DNA of 15,148 nucleotides from Nitrososphaerota archaeon (lineage in GTDB: Archaea; Thermoproteota; Nitrososphaeria; Nitrososphaerales; Gagatemarchaeaceae). The notes beneath the pieces were generated by a model. That model had not been told where the DNA came from and made no database searches. It saw only the letters and a program-made list of their open reading frames with translations. Location: NCBI GenBank assembly GCA_003135575.1, contig PLCG01000080.1, positions 5,192-20,339 on the forward strand, given 5' to 3'. Shown one piece after another: positions 1-5,714 of this stretch. The position numbers and the translations under genes are program-made. Position 1 is the first letter of the stretch; every line of letters starts with the position of its first letter.

Positions 1-1461
1 GTGCGCGTCGATGCGCCCGAACTTCGCGTTGTTGAACCCGAGGTAGCCGAAGGTCGCGACGCCCACCCATTTCAGCGCGTTCCTCCGGGACTCGTAGCGC
101 TCCCGCTCCTCGCCTTGTGTGACCTTCTCCAGCCTCTTGTACTTCATCCTCTTCTCCACGATTATCTCGACCGCCTTCGGGACTATCCCCTTCGGCCGCC
201 TCTCGCAAACGTTCCAGTCGAGCTCCGGGATCCTGTTCGCAGAGTCGGGGCAGCACGAGCACCTCACCGTCTCCGCGGAGATGTTCTTCTTCATCATGAT
301 GCTCGGGTAGAGCGAGCTAAAGTCAAGCTCCCCGACGCCCTCGTGCACCCCGAGCTCCGGCTCGAAGATGAAGCCGCCCCTGTCTGCGACGAGGAGCTCC
401 GCCCGGCTCTTGAAGCTCTCAGCGAGGACCGGCTTCCAAGGGATGAGCATGCCCTCCTTGGTCGCGTGGTAGAACTGGAGGCTGGAGAGCGCCTTGCCTA
501 TGCTCGCCCTGCTCGCGGTGTGGAGGGGGAGCCTGCACACCCTGCTCATCTCGTAGAAGCCCTCCATCCCGCTCTCCTTGCAGACGAAGGAGCTCATCGT
601 GTCTAGATGCACTCTTCCGCGGAGCTTCATCGCGGAGGGCTTGAAGAGGATCTTGCCGTAGCTGAAGTAGGAGGACCCCTTCTTCGCTGGGAGCGACAGG
701 ACGCTCCCGTCCCTGTCTATGCTCAGCCTGTCCGCGACCCCGATGGCCCCGGCGCGCGTGACGAGGTAGGGGAGGACGAAAGCGTCGCCGTCGTCGGTGA
801 ATATGAAGTCCGGGTCGAGCCTCTTGACCTCCTCGACGAGCCCGAGGATCTTGTCCTCCTCAGACCCGCCGTCCAGGACCGACGCCTCTCCACCGCACCT
901 CAAGGCGATCGACTCGATGGGGTCGGAGTACCTGGCCATCTTCCCGGACTTTTTGATGGCCACCTCGACGTCGACCGACCGGAGGCTCGGGACGGCGTAC
1001 TTGCACTCCCAGATGTCGTCCTGGATGTCCCAGCTCAGCCCGTCGCTCGTCTCCGAGACCTCGCAGTAGGCGAGGGGGAAGAGGTCGTTCTCGTAGAGAT
1101 ACATCTGCTCCGGGGGCACGTCCACGTTGTAGAGCCTGTAGGTCCCGAAGGGCCTGGAGCGCTCGACGGCCTCAGCGAGCGGGGCGAGCTTCTTCGCGTC
1201 GTCCACCACAAGCTCGAGGACCTCGCTCTCGGCCCTGTCGGTGGCCCTCTCGAGCTTCATGACGCGCCTCGACCACGAAAAGTCCCGGCCCTTGCCCTTC
1301 TCGAGGTCGGCCAGGTCCTTCTTGTCGTCGGAGGCGACGAAGATCGAGGGCGCCCACCTGTCGGTGAGCCTCCTGGTCTCGCCGTTCTCGAGCTTCAGCC
1401 AGACGACCATCTTCCCGGGGCTCTCGGTGTAGAGGTCGAGTATCCACCCGCGCACCGTCAC
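1..1461 (-). CDS. Family B DNA polymerase, PolB2/Dpo2-like, C-terminus cut by window edge
   Basis: This is the first 487 residues of a family B DNA polymerase, read from a GTG at 1461 that overlaps the upstream TGA (GTGA). The end of the palm (motif C) and the thumb lie beyond base 1. An N-terminal domain is followed by an exonuclease-like domain. ExoI is kept as DVE (D164, E166), but the ExoII region reads TDDGDAFVLPYL (222-233), with Val229 where the catalytic Asp of the usual NFD signature is expected. No YxxxD ExoIII motif is visible, so proofreading is probably absent. Polymerase motif A, DFSSLYPSIM, is intact (Asp380), followed by a cysteine cluster CSCC. Motif B is the atypical KWVGVATFG (Lys464), a pattern I associate with an archaeal PolB subgroup rather than the main replicase. 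It is the last visible gene of a four-gene operon with a RecA-like protein and two small proteins. A role in translesion or damage-tolerant synthesis is inferred from this context and from Sulfolobus Dpo2. Confidence 0.9.
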   Translation of the reverse strand, partial: MTVRGWILDLYTESPGKMVVWLKLENGETRRLTDRWAPSIFVASDDKKDLADLEKGKGRDFSWSRRVMKLERATDRAESEVLELVVDDAKKLAPLAEAVERSRPFGTYRLYNVDVPPEQMYLYENDLFPLAYCEVSETSDGLSWDIQDDIWECKYAVPSLRSVDVEVAIKKSGKMARYSDPIESIALRCGGEASVLDGGSEEDKILGLVEEVKRLDPDFIFTDDGDAFVLPYLVTRAGAIGVADRLSIDRDGSVLSLPAKKGSSYFSYGKILFKPSAMKLRGRVHLDTMSSFVCKESGMEGFYEMSRVCRLPLHTASRASIGKALSSLQFYHATKEGMLIPWKPVLAESFKSRAELLVADRGGFIFEPELGVHEGVGELDFSSLYPSIMMKKNISAETVRCSCCPDSANRIPELDWNVCERRPKGIVPKAVEIIVEKRMKYKRLEKVTQGEERERYESRRNALKWVGVATFGYLGFNNAKFGRIDAH

Positions 1462-1712
1462 GCCACCGCCTTCTTCCTCAGCTCCTCCATCTCTGCGGCC
1501 ATCGCGACGATCCTCTTGTGCTGCACGAAGAGGACGCTCATGAGCAGGGCCTCGGCGGAGAAAGGTGAGGCCTTCGCGTGCATCGACGGGATGTACTCGT
1601 AGCACTGCCTGAGCATCTCCGTGAAGAGCTCCCTGTCCTCGGCCTTGAGGGCGTCCCCGAACCCCTTCCAGCTCCCCAGCTCCTCCATGATCTCCCGATC
1701 CGAGAGGCTCAC
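1458..1712 (-). CDS. Small helical protein B of the polymerase operon
   Basis: An 84-residue, mostly helical protein without membrane segments or a recognised domain. The GTG at 1712 is chosen because it overlaps the upstream TGA as GTGA; the reading frame stays open further upstream, but that stretch is the antisense-like shadow of the neighbouring gene. Its own TGA overlaps the polymerase GTG in the same manner, so all these proteins are probably made by coupled translation. Aligned without gaps to the 78-residue product of the preceding gene, it shares W15, F18, L22, R27, F30, the EML triplet at 32-34, Y40, A46, E54, M58, F62 and K66, so the two look like ancient tandem duplicates. The C-terminus is a charged helix (EMEELRKK). 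Function is unknown; a structural or adaptor role between the RecA-like protein and the polymerase is inference from the operon. Confidence 0.8.
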   Translation of the reverse strand: MSLSDREIMEELGSWKGFGDALKAEDRELFTEMLRQCYEYIPSMHAKASPFSAEALLMSVLFVQHKRIVAMAAEMEELRKKAVA

Positions 1713-1945
1713 TTGTCGAGCACCCCCGAGAGCAGCTTGAAGTGATGGAAGGCGATCGCCATCGCCATCCCCTCGAACCTCGAGGTCCTGACCGCGGCCG
1801 AGGACGCCGAGGCGTAGAGCCTCGCGGCGTTGAGCATCTCGTCGAAGGCGGGCCGCTCTCTCTTTGGGAGCGACCTCCTGAAGCGCCTCCACTCCTCTAT
1901 CTCCTGGGCCTCCGCGATCCTGAACGAGGGTGTGGTCCTCCCCAT
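1709..1945 (-). CDS. Small helical protein A of the polymerase operon
   Basis: A 78-residue basic, helix-rich protein with no known domain that I can recognise. The ATG at 1945 lies two bases after the TAG of the RecA-like gene, and its TGA overlaps the GTG of the next gene. The N-terminal half carries a charged segment (WRRFRRSLPKRERPAF); the C-terminal half is hydrophobic and helical, with HHFK near residues 67-70. It aligns without gaps over about 52 residues to the following 84-residue protein (offset of four residues, about 14 identities including W19, F22, L26, R31, F34, E36-M37-L38, Y44, F66 and K70). That points to duplication and possibly to a hetero-oligomer. The setting between a RecA-like gene and a polymerase suggests a DNA-repair complex subunit; no biochemical role can be read from the sequence alone. 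Confidence 0.8.
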   Translation of the reverse strand: MGRTTPSFRIAEAQEIEEWRRFRRSLPKRERPAFDEMLNAARLYASASSAAVRTSRFEGMAMAIAFHHFKLLSGVLDK

Positions 1946-1947
1946 CC

Positions 1948-3012
1948 CTAGTCACCGGCCCCTCTCGGGCGGTTGTGGAAGAGGAGCTCCTGCAGCGTGA
2001 ACCTCTGCGTCAAGGGCCGCTTCCTGAACGGGTGCCTCAGCAGCGTCCCCTCGATGTATCGACCGGACTCGTGGAGCTCGACCAGGACGTCCGCGTGGTC
2101 GGTCATCGCCCGGTCATACGGCGTCTTCGTGATGAGCGTCATGAACGCGAGGACCTTCTTCTCCTTCCTCACCTGGTCCAGCCCGCGCCGGACCGCGCCC
2201 GCGAGCCTCCTCGCCTCGTCCTCGCGCAGCCCCGAATCGTCGTCGAGCATCCCCAGCACGTCTGAGAGCAGGACGACCTTCGCCCCGTACTCGTCGACCA
2301 CCCTCGCGAGCTCCTTCACCACCAGGTTCGCCGTCTGATACATCGTGAACGCCCTGCTCGTCACCACCCGCCTCAGGGCCTTTCTCGGGGCGACGCCGTA
2401 GAGCTTGGCGAAGGAGGAGAAGAGGTAGAGGTCGGAGCGGTTCCCCCCGTCTATCAGCACGACCGTCGAGTCCGAGCCCCCGGCCTCCTTCGGCAGCTGC
2501 GCCCTGAAGCAGAGGAACTCCGCGACCACGTTGGCGCACCGCCCCGTGAACGCCACCGACCAGCCCGGGTCGATGAAGTGCCCGACGAGCGCGTCGAGCG
2601 GCGCGAAGTTGAACGAGAGCCCCCGCAGGGACGAGGCGGTCCGGAACGCGACCTTGGTCTCGGGGGGGCGCGCCCTCGGCGGAGAGTGGGCCGAGCGAGA
2701 TATCTCGGACCACGCCTCAGGGATCAGGGCCGACCTGCAGGAGATGCGGGCCTCGAGAGACGAGCCGCAGCCGGGGCAGCGGTTCTCGAGGGACTCGAGG
2801 GTGTCCCCCACGGGCTCCAGCGCCGCGGACACGTTGAGGATGCAGGAGCACTCGGAGCACGAGTACACGAACCGCTCCTTCTTGCCCGCCTCCGAGATCT
2901 CGTGCAGGTAGTGGAGTTGCTGTGGTTTCGACGGTGACAAACTACCCTCGATCCCAATTTTTCTTTTAAGCACCCATAGAATTCGAGATAATTCGACCGC
3001 ACTGGCCTTCAT
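1948..3012 (-). CDS. Zinc-ribbon RecA/RadA-like protein lacking a P-loop
   Basis: A 354-residue protein heading the polymerase operon. Residues 52-82 form a zinc ribbon (C52-x2-C55 and C79-x2-C82). The region from about 125 to 330 looks like a RecA/RadA core: a GHFIDPGWSVAFTG segment where Walker A is expected, a strand VVLIDGGN (184-191) like the RadA beta-strand after the P-loop, and AKVVLLSDVLGML in the Walker B position. The GxxxxGK[ST] motif is missing (FTGRCANVVAEF at 155-166), so ATP hydrolysis is unlikely. A non-catalytic RecA-like partner beside a translesion-type polymerase recalls bacterial ImuA. The start is uncertain. The ATG at 3012 gives the full length, but its first 24 codons are A/T-rich, and a TATA-like CTTAAAAG (2963-2970) lies about 26 bases upstream of an in-frame TTG at 2940, which could be a leaderless start. 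Confidence 0.8.
   Translation of the reverse strand: MKASAVELSRILWVLKRKIGIEGSLSPSKPQQLHYLHEISEAGKKERFVYSCSECSCILNVSAALEPVGDTLESLENRCPGCGSSLEARISCRSALIPEAWSEISRSAHSPPRARPPETKVAFRTASSLRGLSFNFAPLDALVGHFIDPGWSVAFTGRCANVVAEFLCFRAQLPKEAGGSDSTVVLIDGGNRSDLYLFSSFAKLYGVAPRKALRRVVTSRAFTMYQTANLVVKELARVVDEYGAKVVLLSDVLGMLDDDSGLREDEARRLAGAVRRGLDQVRKEKKVLAFMTLITKTPYDRAMTDHADVLVELHESGRYIEGTLLRHPFRKRPLTQRFTLQELLFHNRPRGAGD
2963..2970 (-). promoter_or_regulatory. TATA-like box inside the 5' end of the RecA-like gene
   Basis: CTTAAAAG on the minus strand, in a locally A/T-rich patch of an otherwise GC-rich gene. Its centre is about 26 bases upstream of the in-frame TTG at 2940, the spacing seen for other probable leaderless genes in this window. 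If it is the true TATA box, the operon starts at 2940 and the annotated first 24 codons are not translated. Confidence 0.4.
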
Positions 3013-3023
3013 GTGGATTCCAC
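3013..3023. promoter_or_regulatory. Small palindrome in the divergent promoter region
   Basis: GTGGATTCCAC: two 5-base arms with one central base, directly abutting the ATG at 3012 and upstream of the divergent gene starting at 3058. Its place between two divergent transcription units makes it a candidate operator, but arms of this length can arise by chance. Confidence 0.3.
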
Positions 3024-3024
3024 A

Positions 3025-3035
3025 AACTTATTTTC
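3025..3035 (+). promoter_or_regulatory. TATA-like box for the gene at 3058
   Basis: AACTTATTTTC, centred about 27 bases upstream of the ATG at 3058, matches the spacing for a leaderless transcript. Read on the other strand (GAAAATAAG) it could also serve the divergent polymerase operon if that begins at 3012, though the distance would then be only about 18 bases. The hexamer ATTTTC (3030-3035) fits the ANTTTC element reported upstream of UV-inducible Sulfolobus genes; a single copy is weak evidence. Confidence 0.45.
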
Positions 3036-3057
3036 CAGAGGGAGAACCGCAGAAGCA

Positions 3058-3450
3058 ATGCCAGCGAGGACCTCGGAAGTCAATCCGCCCACCGGCAAAG
3101 AGTTCCTTTCCATAGCCACGTTCCTCCCAGTCCGGAGATGGCTCGACGTCATCCCCTTCCTCAGGATGTCGTCCAGGGTCTCGGGCCAGCTCATGAAGAG
3201 CGAGGCGATCCGGTTCGGGGTGAAGACCGACCTCCTGCGCAAGCGGTTCTGGACCGTCTCAGTCTGGTCGGACAGGGTCGCCATGAGACGGTTCGTGGCG
3301 GCCGAGCCTCACGCGACCGCGGTGAAGAGATTCGCGAGATGGGCGGGTCAGGGCGCGGCGTTCGTGGAGTGGACGAGCGAAGACGGCTCGATCGACTGGG
3401 ACGTGGCCAAAGAAAAGATGAAAGAGCCCAGCTTCTACTACAAGGGCTGA
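3058..3450 (+). CDS. DUF3291-like dimeric alpha/beta-barrel protein
   Basis: A 130-residue cytosolic protein. The ATG at 3058 is preferred over the in-frame GTG at 3013 because it lies about 27 bases after a TATA-like box and the sequence upstream overlaps the divergent promoter. The central part (LRKRFWTVSVWSDRVAMRRF, then a PHATAVKRFARW segment) has the FWT-x-S-x-W pattern and following helix typical of DUF3291 and related antibiotic-biosynthesis-monooxygenase/ferredoxin-fold proteins, which form dimeric barrels. The C-terminus (VEWTSEDGSIDWDVAKEKM) also fits such proteins. The family includes heme-binding and oxygenase members as well as proteins of unknown role, so no substrate can be assigned. 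The next gene, a GNAT acetyltransferase, follows after 16 bases and is probably co-transcribed. Confidence 0.65.
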   Translation: MPARTSEVNPPTGKEFLSIATFLPVRRWLDVIPFLRMSSRVSGQLMKSEAIRFGVKTDLLRKRFWTVSVWSDRVAMRRFVAAEPHATAVKRFARWAGQGAAFVEWTSEDGSIDWDVAKEKMKEPSFYYKG

Positions 3451-3466
3451 GAGGGATCCGAGCGAC

Positions 3467-3931
3467 ATGACCCTCCTGATCCGGCGCTACGTGGAAGCGG
3501 ACCACGCAAGGGTGCTGGAGCTGCATCTCCTCGGCCTCAAGCAGTTCGACGCCGTCTCTCCGCGCGGGTCGTGGGACGCGGACGTCGACGACATCGAGGG
3601 CGTCTACCTCAACGGCAAGGGAGAGTTCCTTGTCGGCGAGACTGACGGCAAGGTCGTGGCCATAGGCGGATTCCGGTGGAAGACGGACAAGGTCGCCGAG
3701 CTCAAGCGGATGAGGGTCGATCCAGAATACCAGCGGCGTGGCTTCGGCCAGGCGATCCTCGACGAGCTCGAGAAGCGGGCCAAGTCTATGGGCTACACTT
3801 CCTTCTTCCTCGACACGCTGCCGCACATGGCCCCCGCACGGAGCCTCTACTCGAAGAACGGGTTCGTGCAGACGGGCACGAAGAAGGTGGGGCGGTGGCA
3901 GGCGGTCCTCTATGAGAAGACCTTCGAGTAG
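3467..3931 (+). CDS. GNAT-family N-acetyltransferase
   Basis: A 154-residue single-domain acetyltransferase that would transfer an acetyl group from acetyl-CoA to an amine, with an unknown acceptor. The fold is complete: an N-terminal IRRYVEADHARVLELH segment, the FLVGETDGKVVAIGGF strands, then motif A, RVDPEYQRRGFGQAIL (about 83-98), whose Q-R-R-G-F-G loop binds the CoA pyrophosphate. The helix DELEKRAKSMG and the C-terminal strand/loop SLYSKNGFVQTG are also typical. The ATG at 3467 follows a purine-rich GAGGGA at 3451, a fair Shine-Dalgarno site 11 bases upstream. Length is normal for the family. It lies in a short operon with the DUF3291-like gene. Confidence 0.9.
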   Translation: MTLLIRRYVEADHARVLELHLLGLKQFDAVSPRGSWDADVDDIEGVYLNGKGEFLVGETDGKVVAIGGFRWKTDKVAELKRMRVDPEYQRRGFGQAILDELEKRAKSMGYTSFFLDTLPHMAPARSLYSKNGFVQTGTKKVGRWQAVLYEKTFE

Positions 3932-3951
3932 GCCCCGGTCGCACCGAGTCG

Positions 3952-3959
3952 CATAAATC
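3952..3959 (+). promoter_or_regulatory. TATA-like box for the SRPBCC gene
   Basis: CATAAATC in the 51-base gap before the GTG at 3983, centred about 27 bases upstream of it. No Shine-Dalgarno sequence is visible in front of the GTG, so a leaderless transcript is likely. Confidence 0.5.
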
Positions 3960-3982
3960 ACAGGCGCCTACGGTGACCACCC

Positions 3983-4423
3983 GTGCCCTCCCTCAAGTTC
4001 GGGATAATCGAGCAGAAGGTCTTCTTCAAAGCGAGCCCAGAGGAAATCTACGACGCGCTCCTCGACCCGAAGAAGCACGCCGACTTCACCGGCTCGCCCG
4101 CCACCACCAGCGCGAAGAAGGGCGCCAGGTTCACCGCGTGGGGCGGCTACATCATCGGGAAGAACCTCGAGCTGGTGAAGGGGAAGAGGATCGTCCAGGA
4201 GTGGAAGACGACGGAGTGGCCCGAGGGCTACCCGTCTTCGAGGCTAGAGCTCGCCCTCACCGCAAAGAACGGAGGGACAGAGCTCGGGATGCTGCACCTG
4301 AAGGTGCCCGCCGAGCAGCTCGCGGACTACTCCAGCGGCTGGAAGACATCGTATTGGGACCCCCTCAAGGGGTACATGGCGAAGGCCGGTCCAGCCAAGA
4401 GAAAGGCGACGAAGAAAAGATAG
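3983..4423 (+). CDS. SRPBCC / AHSA1-like domain protein
   Basis: A 146-residue protein of the START-like SRPBCC fold, in the branch related to Activator of Hsp90 ATPase 1. Visible marks are the opening beta-strand and helix (IEQKVFFKASPEEIYDALLDPKKHADFTG), the strand GARFTAWGGYIIGKNLELVKGKRIVQEWKTTEWPEG, the strand LELALTAKNGGTELGMLH, and a long C-terminal helix with the GWKTSYWDPLKGYM signature seen in AHSA1-like proteins. Such proteins bind hydrophobic ligands or act as co-chaperones; the partner is unknown here. The tail (KRKATKKR) is very basic. The start is the GTG 27 bases downstream of a TATA-like box. It converges with the next gene, with only 9 bases between the stop codons. Confidence 0.85.
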   Translation: MPSLKFGIIEQKVFFKASPEEIYDALLDPKKHADFTGSPATTSAKKGARFTAWGGYIIGKNLELVKGKRIVQEWKTTEWPEGYPSSRLELALTAKNGGTELGMLHLKVPAEQLADYSSGWKTSYWDPLKGYMAKAGPAKRKATKKR

Positions 4424-4445
4424 CGCGGACAGTCAGACGTCCGCG
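4424..4445. terminator. Hairpin between convergent genes
   Basis: A 7-base GC-rich stem (CGCGGAC at 4424-4430 with GTCCGCG at 4439-4445) and an 8-base loop sit exactly between the two convergent stop codons. There is no T-run, so this is not a standard archaeal T-tract terminator; it may instead mark or stabilise both 3' ends. Confidence 0.3.
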
Positions 4446-5230
4446 GAGACGGGCGCAACGCCGATGGGCGCCACGGAGGTGGAGCTCGTGAAGGACCATG
4501 TGGTCATGACGATGGCCGTCGCGTTCACGGGGTTGATGATGGTCTCCGCTCCCAGCTCCAGCCACTCGTTCCCCTGTGCAGGCAGTTGCCGCGCCAACAC
4601 GGTTGCGTTGGCGAGGTATCCTACCCCGGGCGCCCCGCCCCGCACCTTGAGGAGGACGGGCTCGCTCACGTTCGCGACCGGCGTAGACGAGCGGAGCTCG
4701 ACGAACATGTTGGACTGGGCCTTGCCCCCGACGGGGACGATGCCCGACTCCTCGCTGTAGGTGAGGGGGTAGGCCTTCCCGGATATGTTCACCACGACCT
4801 TCGTCACGTTGTTGAGGCTGATTGAGACAGGGATCCTGATGACGAGGGTCTGGTCTATGATCCTCACGATGTAGTCGCCGGGGGCGAGCTCCTGCAACAC
4901 GTCGCCCCTCGTGTTGGTGATCATGGCCTGCACGTAGTGCGCGCTGGTGTTGTCGGCAGACATCACGACCATCGGCTTCTCGCCCAGAGGAATCACCGTG
5001 TTCGTCGGGTCCGAGAGCCTGTCGCTCTCGTTCTGGTTCGAACGGAGCTGGACCACGAGCGTCCCCGTGGGTCCGGGGTTGTTGTTGGGGCTGCTGTTCG
5101 AGAAGGGAAGCGTAGGGTTCACGAGAGAGCCGGAGTTGAGGACGAGGACCATCACTATCGAGACGAGGATGAGCCCCAAGATGGCCAAGGCGCTCGTGAC
5201 CCTGGACGACTTTCCTGCGCGCACTTCCAT
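4433..5230 (-). CDS. Exported membrane-anchored protein
   Basis: A 265-residue protein with a short basic N-terminus, one hydrophobic helix at about 13-32 (LAILGLILVSIVMVLVL) and then an extracellular part. There is a low-complexity Ser/Asn/Pro linker at about 40-55 and at least seven N-x-S/T sites, as expected for glycosylated archaeal surface proteins. The rest is beta-rich and includes a PGDYIVRI stretch like carboxypeptidase-regulatory or Ig-like domains. The N-terminus also resembles archaeal pilin-like leaders, but I see no clear class III signal-peptide cleavage motif. The start is the ATG at 5230, with GGAG about 8 bases upstream and a TATA-like box at 5265-5272. It is divergent from the MoxR/DUF58 operon and may belong to the same surface system. 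The function is unknown. Confidence 0.75.
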   Translation of the reverse strand: MEVRAGKSSRVTSALAILGLILVSIVMVLVLNSGSLVNPTLPFSNSSPNNNPGPTGTLVVQLRSNQNESDRLSDPTNTVIPLGEKPMVVMSADNTSAHYVQAMITNTRGDVLQELAPGDYIVRIIDQTLVIRIPVSISLNNVTKVVVNISGKAYPLTYSEESGIVPVGGKAQSNMFVELRSSTPVANVSEPVLLKVRGGAPGVGYLANATVLARQLPAQGNEWLELGAETIINPVNATAIVMTTWSFTSSTSVAPIGVAPVSADV

Positions 5231-5264
5231 CTCAGCTCTCCGAACGAAAACCCCGCGGCGGTGA

Positions 5265-5272
5265 CTAAAAAC
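5265..5272 (-). promoter_or_regulatory. TATA-like box for the exported membrane protein
   Basis: GTTTTTAG on the minus strand, about 38 bases upstream of the ATG at 5230. This would leave a leader of roughly a dozen bases carrying the GGAG Shine-Dalgarno site. Confidence 0.4.
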
Positions 5273-5294
5273 GTTTCAAGGGCGCCGTTGCAAG

Positions 5295-5303
5295 TTCTTA
5301 AGG
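5295..5303 (+). promoter_or_regulatory. TATA-like box for the MoxR operon
   Basis: TTCTTAAGG, centred about 32 bases upstream of the ATG at 5331. With the minus-strand box at 5265-5272 it makes a compact divergent promoter in the 100-base gap. Confidence 0.45.
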
Positions 5304-5330
5304 CACCTTTCGAAACCTGACGACGGTAAC

Positions 5331-5714
5331 ATGGTCAGCAACCAGGTAATTCTGGGAGCCCTCTTGGTGGTCAACATCGCCCTCTACATCCCATTGATAC
5401 TCGCCGTCGTCCGGCGCAGGAGGCGCAAGGTCAACGCATCGAACCTGGCCGACGCCTTCACCGGCCTCGAGCAGGCCCTCAAGGAGGCCGTCCCCGACCT
5501 GCCGGCGGGTTTCACGTGGGAGGAGGCGGTCGCGAGGCTAAAGTCCTCAGGCGTGAAGACCAAGGGAATGGAGGACGCTCTGAAGAGCTACGAGGAATAT
5601 CGATATGGCGGAGAGCCGATGCCTGACGTAGACCCTCGCGAGGTCGTCAAGGTCGCGAACATGCTCGGTGGGATAAGCGCTGGAAGGAGCGGAGGCTCGT
5701 CCCTTGGGCGCTGA
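5331..5714 (+). CDS. Small membrane protein with DUF4129-like C-terminal region
   Basis: A 127-residue protein with one N-terminal membrane helix (about 5-27, ILGALLVVNIALYIPLILAVV), an Arg-rich stop-transfer stretch (RRRRRK) and a cytosolic tail. The tail (TWEEAVARLKSSGVKTKGMEDALKSYEEYRYGG) resembles the C-terminal region of DUF4129 proteins, with the final E-x-x-R-Y-G-G signature. DUF4129 proteins are commonly encoded next to MoxR and DUF58 genes, which is the case here. This copy is much shorter than full DUF4129 proteins, so it looks like a minimal version. The ATG follows a TATA-like box closely. The 3' end overlaps the MoxR gene by 11 bases, which suggests coupled translation. A role in assembling or processing surface proteins with MoxR is inference. 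Confidence 0.75.
   Translation: MVSNQVILGALLVVNIALYIPLILAVVRRRRRKVNASNLADAFTGLEQALKEAVPDLPAGFTWEEAVARLKSSGVKTKGMEDALKSYEEYRYGGEPMPDVDPREVVKVANMLGGISAGRSGGSSLGR

Noticed and set aside
1..1602. Long plus-strand open frames at 1-606 and 607-1602
   Set aside because: They lie opposite the polymerase and small-protein genes, have low-complexity Arg/Leu/Asp/Val-rich translations typical of GC-rich antisense frames, and show no recognisable domain, while the minus strand encodes clear polymerase motifs.
1713..1955. N-terminal extension of small protein B to 1955
   Set aside because: The extension is the out-of-frame shadow of small protein A; the GTG at 1712 overlapping the upstream TGA is the natural start.
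3191..3961. Minus-strand 256-codon open frame
   Set aside because: It is antisense to the GNAT and DUF3291-like genes, both of which have recognisable family motifs on the plus strand.
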